Source: Bacillota bacterium (lineage in GTDB: Bacteria > Bacillota > Clostridia > Peptostreptococcales > Anaerovoracaceae). Taken from it: a DNA stretch of 6,960 nt. Positions within the stretch are counted from its first letter, which is position 1. Each line of letters opens with the position of its first letter. This document shows positions 5,672 to 6,960 of this stretch, piece after piece. Location: the NCBI GenBank assembly GCA_016286935.1, contig JAEEUO010000060.1:1-6960 (forward strand). Direction: 5' to 3'. The notes under the pieces are model-generated. The model was not told the DNA's origin. It did not search any database and saw only the letters and a program-made list of their open reading frames with translations. The position numbers and the translations under genes are program-made.

Positions 5672-6629
5672 CATCAAGAACATCTACAAGAACTTCGGCG
5701 ACAACCATGTCCTCAAGGGCGTCTCGACGACGGTGGAGAAGGGCGAAGTCCTCACGATCATCGGCGTGTCCGGCTCCGGCAAATCGACGCTCCTCCGCTG
5801 CATGAACCTGCTCGAGGAGCCGACGTTCGGCGAGGTCTGGATGGAAGGAAAACTGATGACGCCGGTCGATCCGTACCTCCATTTCGACGTCATCCGCGCG
5901 TCGAACACGTATAAAAGCCTCGTCGCGGAAGGAATGGGCGACGAAGAAGCGATCGAGAAGATCAAGGCCGAGGACCTGCTCAAGGAAAAGCACCACGGCC
6001 GCGCGGAAGGGGCCGAATACGCGGCTCTGATGAAGAAGATCTACGACGAAAACCACATCGACATCAACCTCGGCCGTCAGAAGATGGGCATGGTGTTCCA
6101 GAACTTCAACCTGTTCAACAACAAGACGGTCAAGGAGAACATCACGCTCGCGCCGGTCAAGATCGGCAAACAGCGGCTGAAAGACGCCAAAAAACGCGGA
6201 GAAACCGTGACGAAGACGGCGGCGGACATCGAGGCGGAAGCCGACAAAAAGGCGATGGCCCTCCTCGAACGCATCGGCCTCCAGGAGAAGGCAAACGTGT
6301 ATCCCTCCACGCTCTCCGGCGGCCAGCGCCAGCGCGTCGCGATCATCCGCGCACTCGCGATGGAGCCGGACGTCATGCTCTTCGACGAGCCGACGTCCGC
6401 GCTCGATCCCGAGATGGTCGGCGAGGTCCTCGACCTCATCAAGGACCTCGTCAAGAGCGGGATGACGTCCGTCATCGTGACCCACGAGATGGGGTTCGCG
6501 AAGGAGGTGTCCGACCGCGTGATCTTCATGCACGACGGCGTGATCGCGGAGGAGGGGACGCCCGACGAGGTGTTCAACCACCCGCAGAACCCGCGGTGCA
6601 AGGATTTTCTCAGCAAGGTGCTCTACTGA
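5664..6629 (+). CDS. amino-acid ABC transporter ATP-binding protein with two insertions
   Basis: A 321-residue cytoplasmic ATPase that powers the transporter. All catalytic elements are present: Walker [10 protein letters not shown] (34-42), Q-loop Gln146 in [10 protein letters not shown], signature LSGGQ (217-221), Walker B VMLFDEP (237-243) with catalytic Glu242, D-loop SALD (245-248) and switch His274. GlnQ-type proteins are usually about 240-250 residues. The excess lies in two places. About 60 extra residues fall between the strand after Walker A and the Q-loop (roughly 66-132, charged and helical). About 17 extra fall in the helical subdomain (roughly 170-192, including [20 protein letters not shown]). 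Flanking sequence is normal and in frame, so these are real insertions rather than frameshifts. The ribosome binding site AAAGGAG (5646-5652) lies inside the permease gene. The stop overlaps the next ATG by one base. Confidence 0.95.
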   Translation: MLDIKNIYKNFGDNHVLKGVSTTVEKGEVLTIIGVSGSGKSTLLRCMNLLEEPTFGEVWMEGKLMTPVDPYLHFDVIRASNTYKSLVAEGMGDEEAIEKIKAEDLLKEKHHGRAEGAEYAALMKKIYDENHIDINLGRQKMGMVFQNFNLFNNKTVKENITLAPVKIGKQRLKDAKKRGETVTKTAADIEAEADKKAMALLERIGLQEKANVYPSTLSGGQRQRVAIIRALAMEPDVMLFDEPTSALDPEMVGEVLDLIKDLVKSGMTSVIVTHEMGFAKEVSDRVIFMHDGVIAEEGTPDEVFNHPQNPRCKDFLSKVLY

Positions 6630-6960
6630 TGGATAAAAAGAAGATCTATGGATTTATCGAAACGAACGCTGAGAGTTTTCTCGGCGTTTCGCATAAGGTC
6701 TGGGAGTACGCGGAGCTGTCTCTGAAGGAGTACAGATCGGCGGCGCTGTACGTCGAAGAACTGAAAAAGGCCGGCTTCGCCGTTGAGGAGAACCTCGGCG
6801 GCATCGCGACGGCGTTCAGCGGGACGTATACGGAAGGCCCGGCGCCGGGCACGCCCGGCGCGGGCCCGGTCATCGGGATCCTGGGTGAATTCGACGCCCT
6901 GTCGGGGCTGTCGCAGGAGGCCGGAGCGCTGCGTCAGCAGGCGCCGGCGGAGCCGGCGCT
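6629..6960 (+). CDS. M20-family amidohydrolase, AbgB-like (N-terminal part; 3' truncated by window)
   Basis: The ATG shares its A with the TGA of the ATPase gene, a TGATG junction typical of coupled genes. About 110 residues are visible before the right edge. The segment VWEYAELSLKEYRS (24-37), then ELKKAGF and NLGGIATAF, then GPVIGILGEFDALSGLSQEAG, follows the N-terminal pattern of AbgB, the p-aminobenzoyl-glutamate hydrolase subunit, and related M20 amidohydrolases. These are cytoplasmic metalloenzymes that cleave the amide bond of N-acyl or aminobenzoyl amino acids. The remaining metal ligands and dimerisation domain lie outside the window. A Pro/Gly-rich insert (GPAPGTPGAGP) precedes the GEFDAL motif and is encoded by GC-rich palindromic DNA. 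Codon choice is slightly less biased than in the ABC genes. Its place in the transporter operon suggests it processes the imported substrate. Confidence 0.88.
   Translation, partial: MDKKKIYGFIETNAESFLGVSHKVWEYAELSLKEYRSAALYVEELKKAGFAVEENLGGIATAFSGTYTEGPAPGTPGAGPVIGILGEFDALSGLSQEAGALRQQAPAEPA
6836..6869 (+). repeat. GC-rich palindromic insert within the M20 gene
   Basis: A perfect 14-bp palindrome, GCCCGGCGCCGGGC (6837-6850), is followed by a partial copy, GCCCGGCG (6853-6860). The stretch encodes GPAPGTPGAGP, which is absent from typical AbgB-type sequences, where GPVIG follows the TY/W segment much more directly. It reads in frame as a flexible loop. Confidence 0.6.
6941..6959 (+). repeat. 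GC-rich inverted repeat at the window edge, in the M20 gene
   Basis: GCGCCGGC (6941-6948) pairs perfectly with GCCGGCGC (6952-6959) around a three-base loop, GGA. It encodes APAEPA, again Pro/Ala-rich, about 90 bases after the first palindromic insert. It continues to the window edge, so its full extent is unknown. Confidence 0.55.

Noticed and set aside
5003..6581. Long minus-strand open frames opposite the permease and ATPase genes
   Set aside because: Shadows of GC-rich codons. The translations are Asp/Arg/His-rich without motifs, while the plus strand has intact ABC transporter signatures.

Overview
This window looks like chromosomal DNA from a GC-rich, Gram-positive type bacterium, most likely a member of the Bacillota (Clostridia-like). 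The evidence is a lipobox-type solute-binding protein, a Ser/His (SipW/archaeal-type) signal peptidase, a polar amino-acid ABC transporter of the usual Firmicutes layout, and a tRNA gene with encoded CCA. Genes are GC-rich with strong G/C third-position bias. The one sizeable intergenic region is AT-richer and carries two near-consensus sigma-70/sigma-A promoters. The taxonomic call is inference.

Left half (1-3632, + strand): the 3' end of an unidentified gene is followed closely by a 905-residue protein. Its N-terminal third resembles the DUF2357 domain known from McrC-like proteins. The rest is a very long, highly charged, alanine-rich predicted coiled coil, with no visible nuclease domain. 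Ten bases later comes a SipW-like signal peptidase I with an unusual acidic/alanine-rich C-terminal tail. The set ends at a bidirectional hairpin terminator. It reads as a small operon of unknown purpose and is the least explained part of the window.

Middle (3606-3993): a tRNA-Pro(CGG) gene lies on the minus strand with its own promoter and shares the bidirectional terminator with the signal peptidase gene. Between its promoter and the next, divergent promoter is a long imperfect dyad. The second promoter drives a roughly 100-nt leader that contains an inverted repeat next to the predicted transcription start and a GC hairpin before the ribosome binding site.

Right half (3994-6960, + strand): a four-gene operon encodes a lipoprotein amino-acid-type solute-binding protein, a permease, an ATPase and the start of an M20 amidohydrolase (AbgB-like). 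A strong GC hairpin separates the binding-protein gene from the permease gene, and the last three genes overlap. Two details suggest the ligand may not be an ordinary free amino acid. The binding protein seems to lack the aspartate that normally holds the alpha-amino group, and the co-transcribed hydrolase family cleaves amide-linked (N-acyl) amino acids. The ATPase is about 75 residues longer than usual because of two insertions. The working model, which is inference, is uptake of a conjugated amino acid followed by cytoplasmic hydrolysis.
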